Assembly (NCBI GenBank): GCA_028023455.1
Contig: JAQFVV010012416.1
Location: forward strand, 1,171,767 to 1,235,766
Reading direction: 5' to 3'
Origin: Epiperipatus broadwayi
Taxonomy: Eukaryota > Onychophora > Udeonychophora > Euonychophora > Peripatidae
DNA: 64,000 bases
Shown: positions 11,030 to 22,330 of the stretch, piece after piece
Layout of the letters: each line of letters begins with the position of its first letter
Position numbering within the stretch: position 1 is the first letter of the stretch
The notes under the pieces: model-generated
Database searches by the model: none
The model's input: only the letters and a program-made list of their open reading frames with translations
What the model was told of the DNA's origin: nothing
Position numbers and translations under genes: made by a program

Positions 11030-11330
11030 ATATGTATATTAAAGAGTATCAAAAAGATATGGAAAGCAAAATCAATGAATGGAAGAACAAACAGGTATTA
11101 TGATCATTATTTAAAAAATTAGAAAGAAAAATGGAACTGTGCTGATGTTTTTAGGAGACATTATAATAGGTTTTAAACATTACTCGAAAGATTGTAAAAG
11201 ACCTAGAAAGAGAATGCGATGGTTGAATAAGAAAAGAAAGTTTGCTAATGTGGTGTAGAGAAACTATGGATTAAAACACTGGATTGAACTTGGAATCATA
11301 TTTATTCTGTAATAGAAAAAAAAAAATTTT
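11030..11330 (+). pseudogene. RTE-type LINE 3' relic
   Basis: Very decayed plus-strand copy of the LINE at 1-746. The blocks CGAAAGATTGTAAAAGACC, AGAATGCGATGGTTGAATAAG and CACTGGATTGAACTTGGAA correspond to DRKRPR, MRWLN.I and HWIELG before the end of the ORF. Frameshifts and stops interrupt it. It ends in an A-rich stretch near 11310. Confidence 0.55.
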
Positions 11331-11577
11331 TGACAATGATAATTATAAAAGTAGAAAGATAAAAATCTTTTAAATAATAATTGCAGGGCAAAAACCTCTT
11401 CAACACTCGTAAAAGGAAAATAATAAAGAAGAACATATATTCATACAGATTTTCCAAATGCTAGATGATGAAAATTTTAATGTTTTTCCATGCTTGATTT
11501 ACTTTCCAGTTAAGAACAATTAGATGTCACTATTCATTTTAGATGTCTAGCTGCATAGACTATAAGCTAACTAGCTA

Positions 11578-11680
11578 TCTGATGGGGGGGGGGGAAGAAA
11601 GAATTTTAAGACTATTTGAAATCTGGACCAGATTTGAAATCCTGAGGTATATGCATGGCTTGGGGGGGGGGGTGAAGCAA
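11578..11680. repeat. Two poly(G) tracts
   Basis: Runs of about 10 G at 11583-11592 and about 10 G at 11661-11670, both preceded by TG-rich sequence and followed by GAAG/TGAAG, roughly 80 bp apart. Each could be a small local duplication or a slippage-prone tract. Confidence 0.7.
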
Positions 11681-11699
11681 TTTATTATGCCTATATATG

Positions 11700-12345
11700 T
11701 ATGCATGTAATGAAAAATATTTTAAAACTGAATAAATACAATATCATGTGAAATTTATCATGTCTATTTTAAATAATAATTAAACTGCCCTCTATCTGTC
11801 ATGTTCAATAAATTTTACAGTAAGAAAATGGATCACTTTTAATATATTTTAGATTTTTTTATTTGGAGTTACCGAGAACAATCAGAGCATGTTTAAATCA
11901 GCATATATATTTTAATATAAATTGATATTTAAATATTCACTCATTTCTAAAGCTCTATAATAAATAAACATGTGCTATATATGAAATGATAAATGTTTTA
12001 AAATTGAATAAATATTATTTCATGTGAAATTTACCAAGTCTGTTTTAAATAATAACTGAACTGCCCTCTAGCTGTCATCTTCAATAACTTTTTACAGTAT
12101 AAAAATGGGCCACTTCTTACAGCTATTTAAAAAATTAATTTACATTAAAATATATAGGCTGATTTAAGTTTACTCTCTGGCTGTTATTGTTCTTGGATAA
12201 CTAACTAAATAAAAAAATCCAAAACATAGTAAGAAGCGATTCATTATTCATTTTTTTACTGTAATAAGTTATCAACATGGTCCTACAGGGCAGTTCAATT
12301 ATTATTTAAAATAAACAGTAAGTTTCACAGGACATTTATATATAA
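11700..12345. repeat. Direct plus inverted repeat element
   Basis: A unit containing CATGTGAAATTTA, TTTAAATAATAA and AAACTGCCCTCTA occurs directly at about 11703-11850 and 11975-12125, and again inverted at about 12215-12330 (AGGGCAGTTCAATTATTA). TGGATCACTTTTAATA/TGGGCCACTTCTTACA follow each direct copy. The mixed direct and inverted arrangement resembles the fold-back families elsewhere in the window, but no hammerhead core was found. Confidence 0.55.
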
Positions 12346-12718
12346 GGAATGGTTCTATAGTTATTGCCCTCTTGCTTTCTATTTTTTTTCCTTCTTTCTA
12401 GACAGTCTTTTATCCAAAGATTTTTTCCAGTTTTCTTTTTAAGCCCTATACATTGTAAGTTCATATTTCTTATGTCATTTGAATGGCTTTTATTTTCATA
12501 ATATCCAATATACTACTTTCAGCTGCCACTGTCTCTCTATTTTTCTCTCACTCATTCATTTTTAATTTTGTCTGTGCAGAATGCCAGTGATTTGCACAAA
12601 GTTTGCTTCCTTTTTTTCTGTTTCAGTCTCTTTCAGGCATATGTATACTGTAATAGTCATATTTTTATTTTAGAAAATATTTAAAAAAAAATAATTGTAA
12701 AATTACATTGATAACAAT

Positions 12719-12760
12719 AGCAAACTCTCCATACAGTAGCGCCATGTGAAATGGCAATCA
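12719..12760 (-). repeat. Family A terminal fragment
   Basis: GCAAACTCTCCATACAGTAG followed by CGCCATGTGAAATGGC matches the outer end of family A (GCAAAACTCTCCATACAGTA.TGCCACC). The rest of the unit is absent. Confidence 0.5.
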
Positions 12761-13146
12761 ACGTGATGTTTTGAAAGTTGTAAAAATTATGATTTACTAA
12801 ATTTCAAATGGATTCTCATTTAAAAAATATAAGCAGTGTAATGTTTATTTCACTTGAAAATTAGTTTGAAGTGCTGCCCCCTCCCCCAATCAACACTTTA
12901 GTTTAGTTATAAATTCAAGAGATAAAGATTCCTGATTTATTTCCATTTAGATAAGAGCGAAATCTTAATTTGGACAACTGAATGGCTTAACTTATTACTT
13001 GACTGGTCGTATATCAGGTACGACTGACTGTGGTAATTATGTTTATTAGGTAAATGCAATAATACTTATGTTTTATATTGTTATTATTTTTTAAAAAATG
13101 TTTTTAATGATCTATAGACTAAAGATTTTATTTTAACAATTATTTA

Positions 13147-13545
13147 AAGTTGTAATTATAAATTTGATTACGTAAGTAATATTTACTGAGGCTATAACCT
13201 CGATAATATGCGTGTAAAATGCGATAGTAGGGACCTCTACATGTGTTTTAACCACAAGGTTACGCTATGGAAGAAAAGAGGGGAACCCTTCTTTACTTCA
13301 ACCTACTTTCTATTTAAATAGGTGAAGCTGAAGCGGTTAGATCTGCGAGCGTGAAGCTATTCAATACTTCACTGATTAAGTCCACGTTTCTTATTACACA
13401 TTAATACTCGCGAAATCTTTCGATTTACAACGAGTCAATGGAAAGATTTTATAGTTAGAAATCTATTAAAGTAATTTAAAGTTGTAATTATAAATTTATT
13501 AAACGCACATTGATTATGTAAGTAATATTTACTGAGGCTATACAA
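13147..13545 (-). mobile_element. Family E element, terminally redundant unit
   Basis: A GC-richer unit runs from AAAGTTGTAATTATAAATTT and GTAATATTTACTGAGGC at about 13147-13197 to a second copy of the same blocks at 13480-13540, so about 60 bp of one end is repeated at the other in direct orientation with a period near 335 bp. Inside are GAGGGGAACCC, TATTTAAATAG (TATA-like, self-complementary), GAAGCGGTTAGATCTGC and GTCCACGTTTCTTATTAC. The same unit forms the fold-back at 56870-57291. No protein and no hammerhead core is visible. Terminal redundancy suggests a multimeric intermediate or an LTR-like structure. Confidence 0.65.
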
Positions 13546-13984
13546 TTATTATATATTAAAAATGTACTAATTTAAGCCCGTTTTGTGCAAGCAAATATTT
13601 TTGTATTTTATTTTATGTTTATATTGCATAATGTTCTTTTAAAAAAGCAAATGTAAAATATAATATTAATCAGTCAAAAACAATTAAAAAAAGAGGAAAG
13701 TATAGTAATTTTTATATTTTAAAATGTATATATATTTGATGTATGCTTTAATGCTTCCAAGTAATTCCATCTTGGATTTACTAAAAACAAAAATCATGAC
13801 CATTAATAATTTTTTATTAGTCATTCATTAGACTAGAGATTGTCCACTTAATGAATAATATTTCTGTTGTGTAATTTTAACTACACATCTCCCATACAAA
13901 ACAGGTTTCTATCCACTTTCAAAACCATGTGGAGCAGTGTAATCATAAACATATGACTAAAGATATGTGAAAAAGATGTATGAT

Positions 13985-14031
13985 CCCAGAGATGTACATT
14001 TCATGCTGAACCAGCACTCATCAGTTGGCCA
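13985..14031 (-). ncRNA. Family B2 hammerhead, partly decayed
   Basis: Minus strand: GGCCAA, CUGAUGA, GUGCU-GGUUC-AGCAU (stem II, closing G-U pair), GAA, AUGUACAU (fully self-complementary stem III), C, then UCUGGGAUC. Core bases are intact. The 3' strand of stem I no longer matches ACCAA/UUGGU, so the monomer fold is weakened. Confidence 0.6.
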
Positions 14032-14651
14032 AATGTTAAACTTACTGCTCTCACAACTTTGACATAAACCATTTGATGGGAAGTATATTAATAATTTTTA
14101 TTAGCCATTCATTAGACTAGAGATTATCCACTTAATGAATAATATTTCTATGGTGTAATTTTCATCATACCACTCTCAACACAAGATAGGGACTGCTGTC
14201 TATCCATTTTTAACACCTTGTGGAAGAGTGTAATCATAAACATATGGCCAGAGACATGTGAAAAAAAGTATATGATTCCCAAGATATGTGTAAGAAAATG
14301 TGATCTGGGTCAAATGTTCAGCAGAAAATGTGTATCTTGGGATTATATTTTTTTTTTCATATGCCTTTGGATACGTTTATGATTATATGCCTCAACAAGG
14401 TATTACAAACATATAGAAACCAATCCCAACTTGTATGAGAGTTTGCAGTGAAAATTACACTACAAAACTATTATTCATTAAGTGGATAATCTCTAGTCTA
14501 ATGATTAACTAATAAAAATTAATATACTTCCATCAAGTGGTTTGTGTCAATGCTCTGTGGGCAGTACGTTTGACACTTACCAATTAAACTGTAGCAGTTG
14601 GCTATCTAGATATACTGAATAATGATAAATATCTATGAGATATTGTGATCT

Positions 14652-14700
14652 GGACCAACTGATGAATGCTGGCTCAGCATGAAATGTGCATTTTGGTGAT
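14652..14700 (+). ncRNA. Family B2 hammerhead ribozyme, core intact
   Basis: ACCAA (14654-14658) pairs with UUGGU (14693-14697) as stem I. Between them are CUGAUGA (14659-14665), stem II AUGCU-GGCUC-AGCAU (14666-14680, 5 bp), GAA (14681-14683), the near-palindromic AUGUGCAU (14684-14691) as stem III, and U14692 at the cleavage position. Compared with GUGCU/AGCAC in other family B copies, the stem II closing pair has changed from G-C to A-U on both sides, which keeps the helix. The predicted cut lies after 14692. Type I topology with a very short stem III implies dimeric folding. Confidence 0.75.
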
Positions 14701-14869
14701 CATACATCTTTTTCATATGTCTTTGATCATATAATTATGATTATATCTCTCTACAAGCTGTTAAAGTGAATAGAAACCAGTCCCTATCTAGTATGAGAGT
14801 GGTGTAGTGAAAATTACACTACAGAACTATTATTCATTAAGAACCATGATTGGGTTTCTAACAAAGTTA

Positions 14870-16960
14870 GTAGTGATGTATGTTTTCTCCTTGGCAAAAT
14901 AATAAATTAAATGAAGAGCTTCGTAAAAAATATAGAGATTTAAAAGCAGAAGTTCAATGACTGACGAGGTTTAAAAATGATCGATGGATTAAAACTGCAA
15001 AGTAGATACATATATTCATTGATCATGGTCACTCTAGATCTTTTTTTTGATGTACTAAGAGCAAAACATGGATATGAAAAATGATATCATAGTTATGTTA
15101 AATCCAGCAATGGCACTCTCTTATATGATGAGAATGACATTTTGAATAAATAAAAGGAATATTTTGATCATCTTTTGAATAATGATACAAGAATAGAGAT
15201 GACAACTTTTAATGATAAATCCATTTTATCTATTCATTAATACAAAAAATTGAATATTATTGCTAGGATGTTATGTTGGAACCATTATTATAAGAAGTTT
15301 GAGAACTTAAAGTGGCACAACTGGGAATGATCCTAAATTCTATAATTTGCCACTCTTCTACTGAACCAAAACCACACAGGTCTATCTCCTCATTTGGATT
15401 TGAACAAAGATATCCAGCATAGTTCAGTCATAAGAGTTCTTTGAAATCTTAAAAAATGGAAAGGCTGCGAACTGCAGATTTTGAAGAAATATCTGGAGAA
15501 ATTTTAAAATATGATGATGTATTAGATTAAAAAGTACTGGAACTTTTTTAAAATATATGGATTCATGAAGTTATGTCGTCTAATTTTGAAGATGGTTCTA
15601 TTGTTCTATTTTTTAAAAATAAAGAGAATAGCTAAAGATTGAAGTAATTGTTTGGATCATTATTCACTTACTGCTATGGTATTTTCAAGGATTTTGTGGA
15701 ATAGATTGCTTTCTGGCATAACAGATGAAAGGTTACCAGAGATTCAATGTAATTTTAATCAAACAAAAAGCACTATAGATCTGCTTTTAGTTTTTATGAA
15801 AATTGCAAGAAAAATGTTGGGAATGAAAAAGTAAGTTACATATTGCTTTTCTTGATTTGATCAAAGACATTTGGTTCAGCTAATACAACATATCTGTGTC
15901 ATGGTTTAAAATTAGTAGAACGTCCCCAAAATTTATTCATATTACATAGATTCTACATGATAGAGTGAGAAAAAATATTATTACTACTGATGAAAAATCT
16001 AGAGTATTTGCAATAAAAATTTAGGTTATATAAGAATATTTTCAAATTTTATAATAGTAATCTTTGATGCTGTTGGCTTAATATAATAAGATCAAGATCT
16101 GATACAGGTTTGATGTTGGAATTTTTAATTTGAATCAATTAAAAGTGAAAACAATAATTACATCTACGATTTTGGACTTGTAGCATGCTGACGATTATGC
16201 TATTTAGCCATTTAAAAAGATGATCTATGGAATGTATTTAATGCTTTGCTTGCAACATATAAGAACTTTAATTTAATTACTAATGTTTAAAAGGCTCAAA
16301 TTTTTTAATCAGCCAATAGCTTGGATGGTTTCAACTCTGGAATATAAAACCAATTTAATATTTTTTATAAGTAGGAAGATTGATTTAGATATTAAGGTGA
16401 AAGACAGATTCTAATGTGGTGCAAAAAATTAGAAGGTAGATTACTTCATCACAGGAAAATAACTACTTCAACTAAATTAGCTATATAGAGCTATTATTTT
16501 ATCTAATTGAGTAGAGGGTAGAAAGATTTACACACTTTATTGATGCAATGTAAACAGAAAACTTTCATTTAAGGATACTCTATAAAATTTTAAATCAGTA
16601 TATCATTCAACTTGTTGGCATGAACTGGACATGTCAAATAAATAAACAACCCAAGACTTACCTAAAAGAGCATTTATGGAAAAAGTAGAGACTATTTATG
16701 ATATAAGAATTACATCAAAGACATTCTAAAAAAGTGCAATATCAATCGTTTCCATTGGGAAAATATGGCAGAGAATAGAATCCATTGGAGAATTATAATT
16801 AGACGTGGTGTTGAGTATTTCATAAAGAAATGTTTTCTATAGAAGTTAAAATACAGTATCATAAAATATCAAATAAACAGAAAACTGAACCAGGATGCTT
16901 TATATATGGACACATTTGAGATTCACAGATTAGTTTATATCGTCTAGTTTTTTTTGTCTC
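14870..16960 (+). pseudogene. LINE reverse transcriptase relic (Jockey/CR1-like clade)
   Basis: About 2.1 kb of stop-riddled sequence whose frames, read in order, follow the RT ORF of a non-LTR element: a linker with GEILKYDDV and IHEVM, FEDGSIVLFF at about 15585, then YSLTAMVFSRILWNRL and LPEIQCNFNQTKSTIDLLLVF (open frame 15652-15834, equal to the finger/palm segment that normally reads SL....K..ARIL..RL and P..QCGFR...T.D), IAFLDLIKD (15848-15875), a Y/A-DD-equivalent ADDYA near 16190, and a C-terminal part with ENMAENRIHWRIIIRRGVEYF-like residues near 16760-16820. The family resemblance is from memory of motifs. No intact ORF or target duplication was seen. Confidence 0.65.
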
Positions 16961-17049
16961 GAAGTTAGAATGGCCATACATGACTGGCTGCTGACTGCTA
17001 CTGATTTATTGCAGAAATAAGGTACCAGATTTGAGAGCAAAAGATTCTT

Positions 17050-18580
17050 TAATCACATCTCCGTCACTTCCGGTGCTCGAATGTCATGTGATCTAGCAAA
17101 TGGCACACATTTCATTACTATTTTAAAATATTTTAAACAGCATTTTAAAAGGTAGCAAAATTTAATACATATGTTGCACAGTGAGTGGAGGAAATTTCAC
17201 AATGGTAAATGAAAATGTAGCTATTTTATAAAAATAGTATGTTTTAATTAAAATTAGCATTTAATTCTAATTTATTTGACTATACCGAAAGAAAAGATTT
17301 ATCATTAATGCACACACACAAATATCTTTTTATATACATCTGTGTGCGTGTTTATTTAATGATAATGTTAGTTATCTTATTTTGTGAATTTAATGAAATG
17401 TAAAGAAATAAGCAAACAATTCGCCAGAAGATGTCCCCCCCCCCCTTATTCCTAAGTCAGAAATTGTTTTAAAATCCTTTTTTGCTTGCCAAAAAAAAAC
17501 ATTATTCTGTCCATTATATCGTGGTTTAACCTGCCTCATATATTCCCTCGAATGTTACATGACTTCCTGAGTAACCAATCAGCGGATTATTATTATTTTT
17601 TTCGTCTTTTCAGTGCATATGTAATTATACATGAGTGTATACATATATGAGATTCATGGTATAGTGGTAGCATATCCTTCTGTCATGTTCAGACCTGCGT
17701 TTAAAGTTCGCCCATGTAAAACTCGAAAGTTTCAGGTTTTAATCAGGTTTTCAAATAATGCCCATAACCAATCAAGTCAACCATTTAATATAGGTCGGTA
17801 AATGGGTATTAACTATTCATGGCTAGAGTAAAACAAGGATGAAAATCGTTTTAATTCTCCCCGTTCGATATACTGAATGAAGCTATTCGGATGCCAGAAA
17901 TGACACACTATATTACATCGGACAAAATCGGATGAAGAATGCCTGCTCATTCACTGCCCTGCCCCTCTACAGAGGCTGGTGGAGAGACCTCTGTCCTATA
18001 AATATTAAAAATTTTATTATATTTAATATCATTTGACTTTGTTTGTTCTTGTAAAGTTGATGGAAAAACATAACTGAATCGCTTAATAAACAATGATTTT
18101 GTGTTCTTTTTTGTAAAAGTTAGCACGTTTGACAAATGTTTAAAATCGCAGGGGAGAAAGAGAGCAGACTTCTTTCTTTTTTAAAAAAATAAATAGCCCA
18201 CTTTCGGTTAAAGATCTCTCCAACAATCTCTCGTAGAAGAATAGTGAAGAAAAAAACGGTAACTTATCAGACTTGCTAATTGCCACGTGGTGAAGATTTG
18301 AGCTGTTTTCTATCTTTGTTTTATCTTCATCTAAAAATAATGTTGGATGGTTATCCATGAAAAAAATAATCCCAAATCTCTTAGAAAATAATACCATTCC
18401 AACCCAGGTGGTAGAGATGGCGGGCGGATTCGCTGCTTCTGCACCTCGAGATTCTTTCATTCAATTTCTAGAAATAATGTTTGTTCCTTTAATTAAAACC
18501 TATAAAATTATTTATTATTTCTTCTATTTAAAAAAATCTGATAAAAACTTCTATTCACGTTTAAGCGTCCGTTGTTACTA
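17050..18580 (+). promoter_or_regulatory. Possible host promoter / first exon region (weak)
   Basis: This stretch holds more CpG than the rest of the window. It contains ACTTCCGG at about 17070 (an ETS-family site) and AGATGGCGGGCGG at 18415-18427 (YY1-like, overlapping an ATG). That ATG (18417) opens MAGGFAASAPRDSFIQFLE, after which the frame drifts into low-complexity codons; a GTTTGT near 18478 could be a weak donor site. A TGCGCATG (NRF1-like) lies downstream near 18972. The 106-residue minus-strand frame at 18140-18460 overlaps the same GC-rich part. No further exon was found, so a gene start is only a hypothesis. Confidence 0.25.
17648..18000 (+). mobile_element. tRNA-derived SINE (SINE-1) with central domain
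   Basis: Head: ATGGTATAGTGGTAGCATAT (A box) and GCGTTTAAAGTTCGCCC (B-box-like). A body follows with TAATATAGGTCGGTAAATGGG (~17790-17815) and TATTAACTATTCATGGCTAG, and, near the 3' end, GGCTGGTGGAGAGACCTCTG (~17970-17990). The same order is found at 55575-55895 and, inverted, at 61815-62030. The shared central block (AATATTGGTCAGTAAATGGG in the cleaner copy) indicates a conserved-core SINE rather than a lone tRNA pseudogene. It contains two long minus-strand frames only by chance. Confidence 0.7.
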
Positions 18581-18999
18581 ACAAAACTTCTGCACTGTAT
18601 ATATTTATTATTACCGTATTAATGAAATAAATTATTTATTTTGAAGATATTTTAATAAAGATAATATTAAATTTATTTTTTTATAAAGTGGGTGGAAAAC
18701 TAAATATAGATTTGCAACATTAAAATTGCTAAATCTTGCTACACTTCAAACTTTCAAATACGATTTATATTGATAATGCGTTTCTAAAGATGCGTAAAAA
18801 GTCGAGGAGATTCAACTTTTGATTTAGTTTGTCATAGAATAGAATCATTGGGGCATAGTGGATTGACCTTAAAACTTTCTATAACAGTTGTAAAAAAAAG
18901 AATTGATAAGACATTTTTTTACATTAATCACGGAATATTTTACAAGATGGTGTCAAAGTCAGAACAAAACTGCGCATGACACCATACTGGCTTTTGTTA

Positions 19000-19590
19000 A
19001 AAATTGACTACGGTTTACATTTAAAAAAAAAAAAAAAAGTAAGTCTATTTTAAAACTATTGCAACTTTTATAGAGTTCGCTTAGCTTTTGAATAAGTCTT
19101 TGTTCATTAGAAATGAAAGATAAACAAGGCTGATTAAATCTTTTCTAACGTAAATTCTTTTCAATAATCATTTTAAGCGCTGAAATGTCAATATTATTTC
19201 AATTTGTGCATCGAATAGAAGAAAAAGTTTGGCCTGACTTAGTGAAGTATTATTGTTGGTTTTCAATACGATCTATGTACGATTTACTACTGGTTTTAAA
19301 TTTGAAAAAATACTTTCTTAATTAACTTGTTAAAATGTTCATCTTGGAAATGAAAGCTTAAATAAAATGTCTCGTCTCGAAATAATTTTTTTGAGCAATG
19401 GTAATTGGTTAATTAAATAATAAACTTTTAGTGCATATACATTTAAACTTAAATTTAGCGCAGTGATAGAATGACAATTGAGAATTAAATCTCTACCGAT
19501 CACTTTTGGTGTTCATCATATAATCTCCCGACTAATTATTAATCATTCGATTTTTTAAAAAAATAATTGTAAAAGTAAAACTGTAGTGGA
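19000..19590. other. No gene recognised; poly(A) run
   Basis: Contains an A run of about 17 at 19022-19038. The rest is unique-looking AT-rich sequence with several frames closed by stops. Confidence 0.4.
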
Positions 19591-19599
19591 GGAAAATCT

Positions 19600-19705
19600 C
19601 TTTGACATAGCTGATAATTATCGGTGACTTATTACCCAGTAAGTTATATGGCGTTTAAACTCTGAAAGTAGCAGGTTGAGTATTCCAAGAGCTTACCACT
19701 GCATT
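19600..19705 (-). repeat. Possible decayed tRNA-derived SINE head
   Basis: The minus strand shows GCAGTGGTAAGCTCTTGG (A-box-like) and, about 35 bp on, CAGAGTTTAAACGCC (B-box-like), followed by TACTGGGTAATAAGTCACCG, which faintly recalls the SINE-1 core. It is too diverged to assign with certainty. Confidence 0.35.
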
Positions 19706-19709
19706 AAAA

Positions 19710-21330
19710 TGTACAGGGCTGATTAAAAATAAAACGTCATTATTTTTAGACTTCTTCTAAAAAGCAAGTCTTTCACTTCAAACTGTTATTCTGCTATTCA
19801 AAACTCTACAGCTACATTCTTTTTGAAAAACTTTAATCAATTTTTTGTCTTTTACTTCTTTTTTTTTTAACATACTGTGTTTTCTTCTAATTTCTATATT
19901 TCAATCTCATTAAAAGCCAATCAAAAAAAAAAAAACGCGATACTTCCAACTTATTCTTCAAAAAAATATCTATATTCTGAAAGATTTCAATTCTTTGCCA
20001 AATTCTAGTTCTCTGTTGTATTCTATCTCCATTCATATTTTTGTAATGAAAGCAATTAATATTTCAAACCTGTAAAATGTTTTCAAAATAATCGTTACAA
20101 TTTACATGGAGTTTACTTTTCCATAAATTTTTTCACCTATTTCCATTTGCAAATGTTTGATCATTTTACATTTAAAGCCACCAGATCCATCCAGAAAGCT
20201 AAAAAGGGACATCAAATAATAATGTGGTTATCAATCCACGATTTAAAAAATAAAACTTAATAGGCCATTCAAATTTAGAGGGCCAATGATAGAAGGAAAG
20301 TAATAGAATGGTTTATCTCATTTGGAATGAGTTTATGAAATTCAAGCACCTGAAAAAACAGTCCCACTGTGCCTCAAGATCTTTATTTTTTGGTTTGTCA
20401 TTCTGCCATGGCACTGAATCATATAGGGTAGACAATATCATTATTAGTAGTAACCTTGAGTTATAGTTTATTGTTCCTATCAACATATGTATTAAAGGCT
20501 CCACACACCCAAATAATGTTCAACAAGGGATAAAAATTTTGCTTCTCTGGGCTTTCCCAATTTAATGTTAAAGTATATGCACAGACAAAATTGACATAAG
20601 CAGCGCTGTGTAAAAATAATTTATATCATTAGCCCCCCCCCCCCATAAATTAAATAATGCCAAGATAGAATATACTAAAACATTAATCCACTACAATAGA
20701 TTCTTTTAACCTCTACCACCCCTTAAATAGCCAGTCATATGTTCAATTTAACTTTTAGCAAAACAGAATTCACTAAAAATTCACTAAAAATGACCACCAA
20801 TATTAAATGCAGTAGCTATAAGCTTTGAAGTAGGTTTAAATCATCAGAAATCCAGATTAGTAAAAAATCCATACATTCTATGTATTTATGCAACCCATTT
20901 CCTTTTCTTAAATTGTTAAACTTTTTTTTTCAATTATTCATTATACACTTCTACAATTTTTTTTTGTCATTCCAATATATCCTCTTATTCTATAAACATG
21001 CATTTCTAAAATCCCATTTTTTTTTCATCTCTTTAATTCTAATTTTTTAATCTTTTAGTATAAGCAACATTTTAAACAAAACTCTTTACAAGCTTTTCCC
21101 TTAGATCTAAATAGGAAGGTCTTTGGAATGCAGTTATCAAAAAACTTGACTATCTTTATCATTCCTAAGCTAATTATTTAAAAGCAATAAATCATGTTAT
21201 AACTCACTGATCAGCTATCTTCTCAAATATTTTTTATTTCTCTATTAGCCCTGATTTTGTTTTAATTGGTATTATTTTCATCCCAATTCCAAAAGCAGTT
21301 TCCTCACTATCCATAAGTGCTACTATTGCT
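19710..21330. other. AT-rich DNA with homopolymer runs
   Basis: Poly(A) near 19924-19936, poly(C) of about 11 at 20633-20643 and poly(T) near 20920 stand out. No gene, SINE head or clear repeat pair was found. The 63-residue minus frame at 20313-20504 has no motif. Confidence 0.4.
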
Positions 21331-21335
21331 AGTAC

Positions 21336-21996
21336 AATTAAATAACTATAATATAATAAGTGTGCTAATAGCTCTAAACAAGCTTTTCCAATAAATGCTG
21401 CAAGAAAAAGCATTTAAAATCTCTATCTAGAATTATCTCTATTCCCAAATCAGTGTTGAGCTAATGATTCTCATCAATGAGGCACTAGAATATTCAGACA
21501 CTAGATCCAAAATACCAACTCAAGCACCACATTTATCTAATATATAACTATTAAGTAGAAAATCTAAACATTTCAGAGATCTATATGTCTTCAAATCCAG
21601 CTATCTAACTCGAATAGCTCTATGAGTCAGAATAATTTTCAGCTACACCATATATTGATAGTCTTAGCAATATAATATCACCAAAGCCTTAAAAGGCAAA
21701 CTATAATAGTAAAAAAAATCAAGTCATACATCACATGACTTCTCTTAATAAACTTGTATTATAAATATAATATAAAGAGAGTATCTGAATATCGTAGCAT
21801 CTCACTGATAAGAGCTATTAGCTCAAAACCAGTTTGGGGATAGGGATAATTCTAGATAGAGATTCTAACTGTTTTCTCTTGCAGCATTTATCGGAAAAAC
21901 TTATTTAGAGCTATTAGCATGCTCATTATGTTGATAATACAAGCTTATTAAATAAGTCACATGATGTATGACTTGATTTTTAATTAAATAACTATA
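21336..21996. mobile_element. Family D fold-back element with 15-bp TSD
   Basis: AATTAAATAACTATA occurs at 21336-21350 and 21982-21996 and brackets a 631-bp insert. Its left part (GTGCTAATAGCTCTAAACAAGC, GCATTTAAAATCTCTATCTAG) returns inverted on the right (CTAGATAGAGATTCTAACTG, TTAGAGCTATTAGCATGCTC), with a unique centre and a right-hand tail ending GTCACATGATGTATGACTTG. Degenerate hammerhead strands lie in both arms (minus about 21455-21490, plus 21799-21841). The size of the duplication and the asymmetric tail argue for retroposition of a fold-back RNA rather than cut-and-paste transposition. A related copy surrounds 37261-37714. Confidence 0.75.
21799..21841 (+). ncRNA. Family D hammerhead, two core bases lost
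   Basis: CAUCUCA, CUGAUAA (G8 replaced by A), perfect stem II GAGCU-AUU-AGCUC, AAAA (G12 replaced by A), CCAGUU, UGGGGAU. Helices survive but both core guanines are gone, so it should not cleave. The G12 loss is a CG to CA change after C11.1. Confidence 0.6.
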
Positions 21997-22194
21997 CAAT
22001 GAATTCACAAATCTGACGTAGTAAAGCTTTCTTTTTTAAAGATAACTCAATTTTTATCAAAGAATTACTCATGCATCATTTTATCTAAATAAATATCTAT
22101 TTCTTTTGAAAGATGACTTTTGTGCAAGCAAATATTTATGCTGTTACATGGCAATTCAATAATTTGTATTAGGAGCAGCATTTTACTTTATTTG

Positions 22195-22330
22195 ATTTCA
22201 GAGCCATCTATTATAAGATTGAGTAATTAATAGACACTAGATAATAATGATGTATTCAAATCCTTATTAGTTTCTGATTATTGATCTTCATCAATTGAAT
22301 ACTCAACCTTGTAAAAAATGGCTATACAAG
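22195..22330 (-). repeat. Decayed family A fragment
   Basis: GAGCCATCTATTATAAGATTG, GAGTAATTAATAGACACTAG and a hammerhead-like strand TTCATCAATTGAATACT follow the order of family A, with most of the ribozyme eroded. Confidence 0.4.

Larger units (their letters stand above)
13805..14850. mobile_element. Composite fold-back of family B2 units with two hammerhead sites
   Basis: The block CATTCATTAGACTAGAGATT..CCACTTAATGAATAAT occurs at about 13820 and 14105 in one orientation and, inverted, near 14470 and (partly) 14830. Between these lie family B-type cores: minus-strand at 13985-14031, a truncated plus-strand remnant at about 14300-14345 that lacks the CUGAUGA half, and an intact-looking plus-strand one at 14652-14700. 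Stretches like GTAATCATAAACATATG recur next to each. This looks like several ribozyme-bearing units joined in alternating orientation rather than a simple MITE. Confidence 0.65.

Noticed and set aside
13147-13545. Hammerhead in family E (CUGAUUA near 13371)
   Set aside because: G8 would be U, no matching GAAA box with a stem II was found, and the same holds for the other strand.
18140-18460. 106-residue minus-strand frame as a gene
   Set aside because: No recognisable domain, overlaps a plus-strand candidate exon, and has a low-complexity end (K-rich and F-rich). Treated only as part of the possible promoter region.
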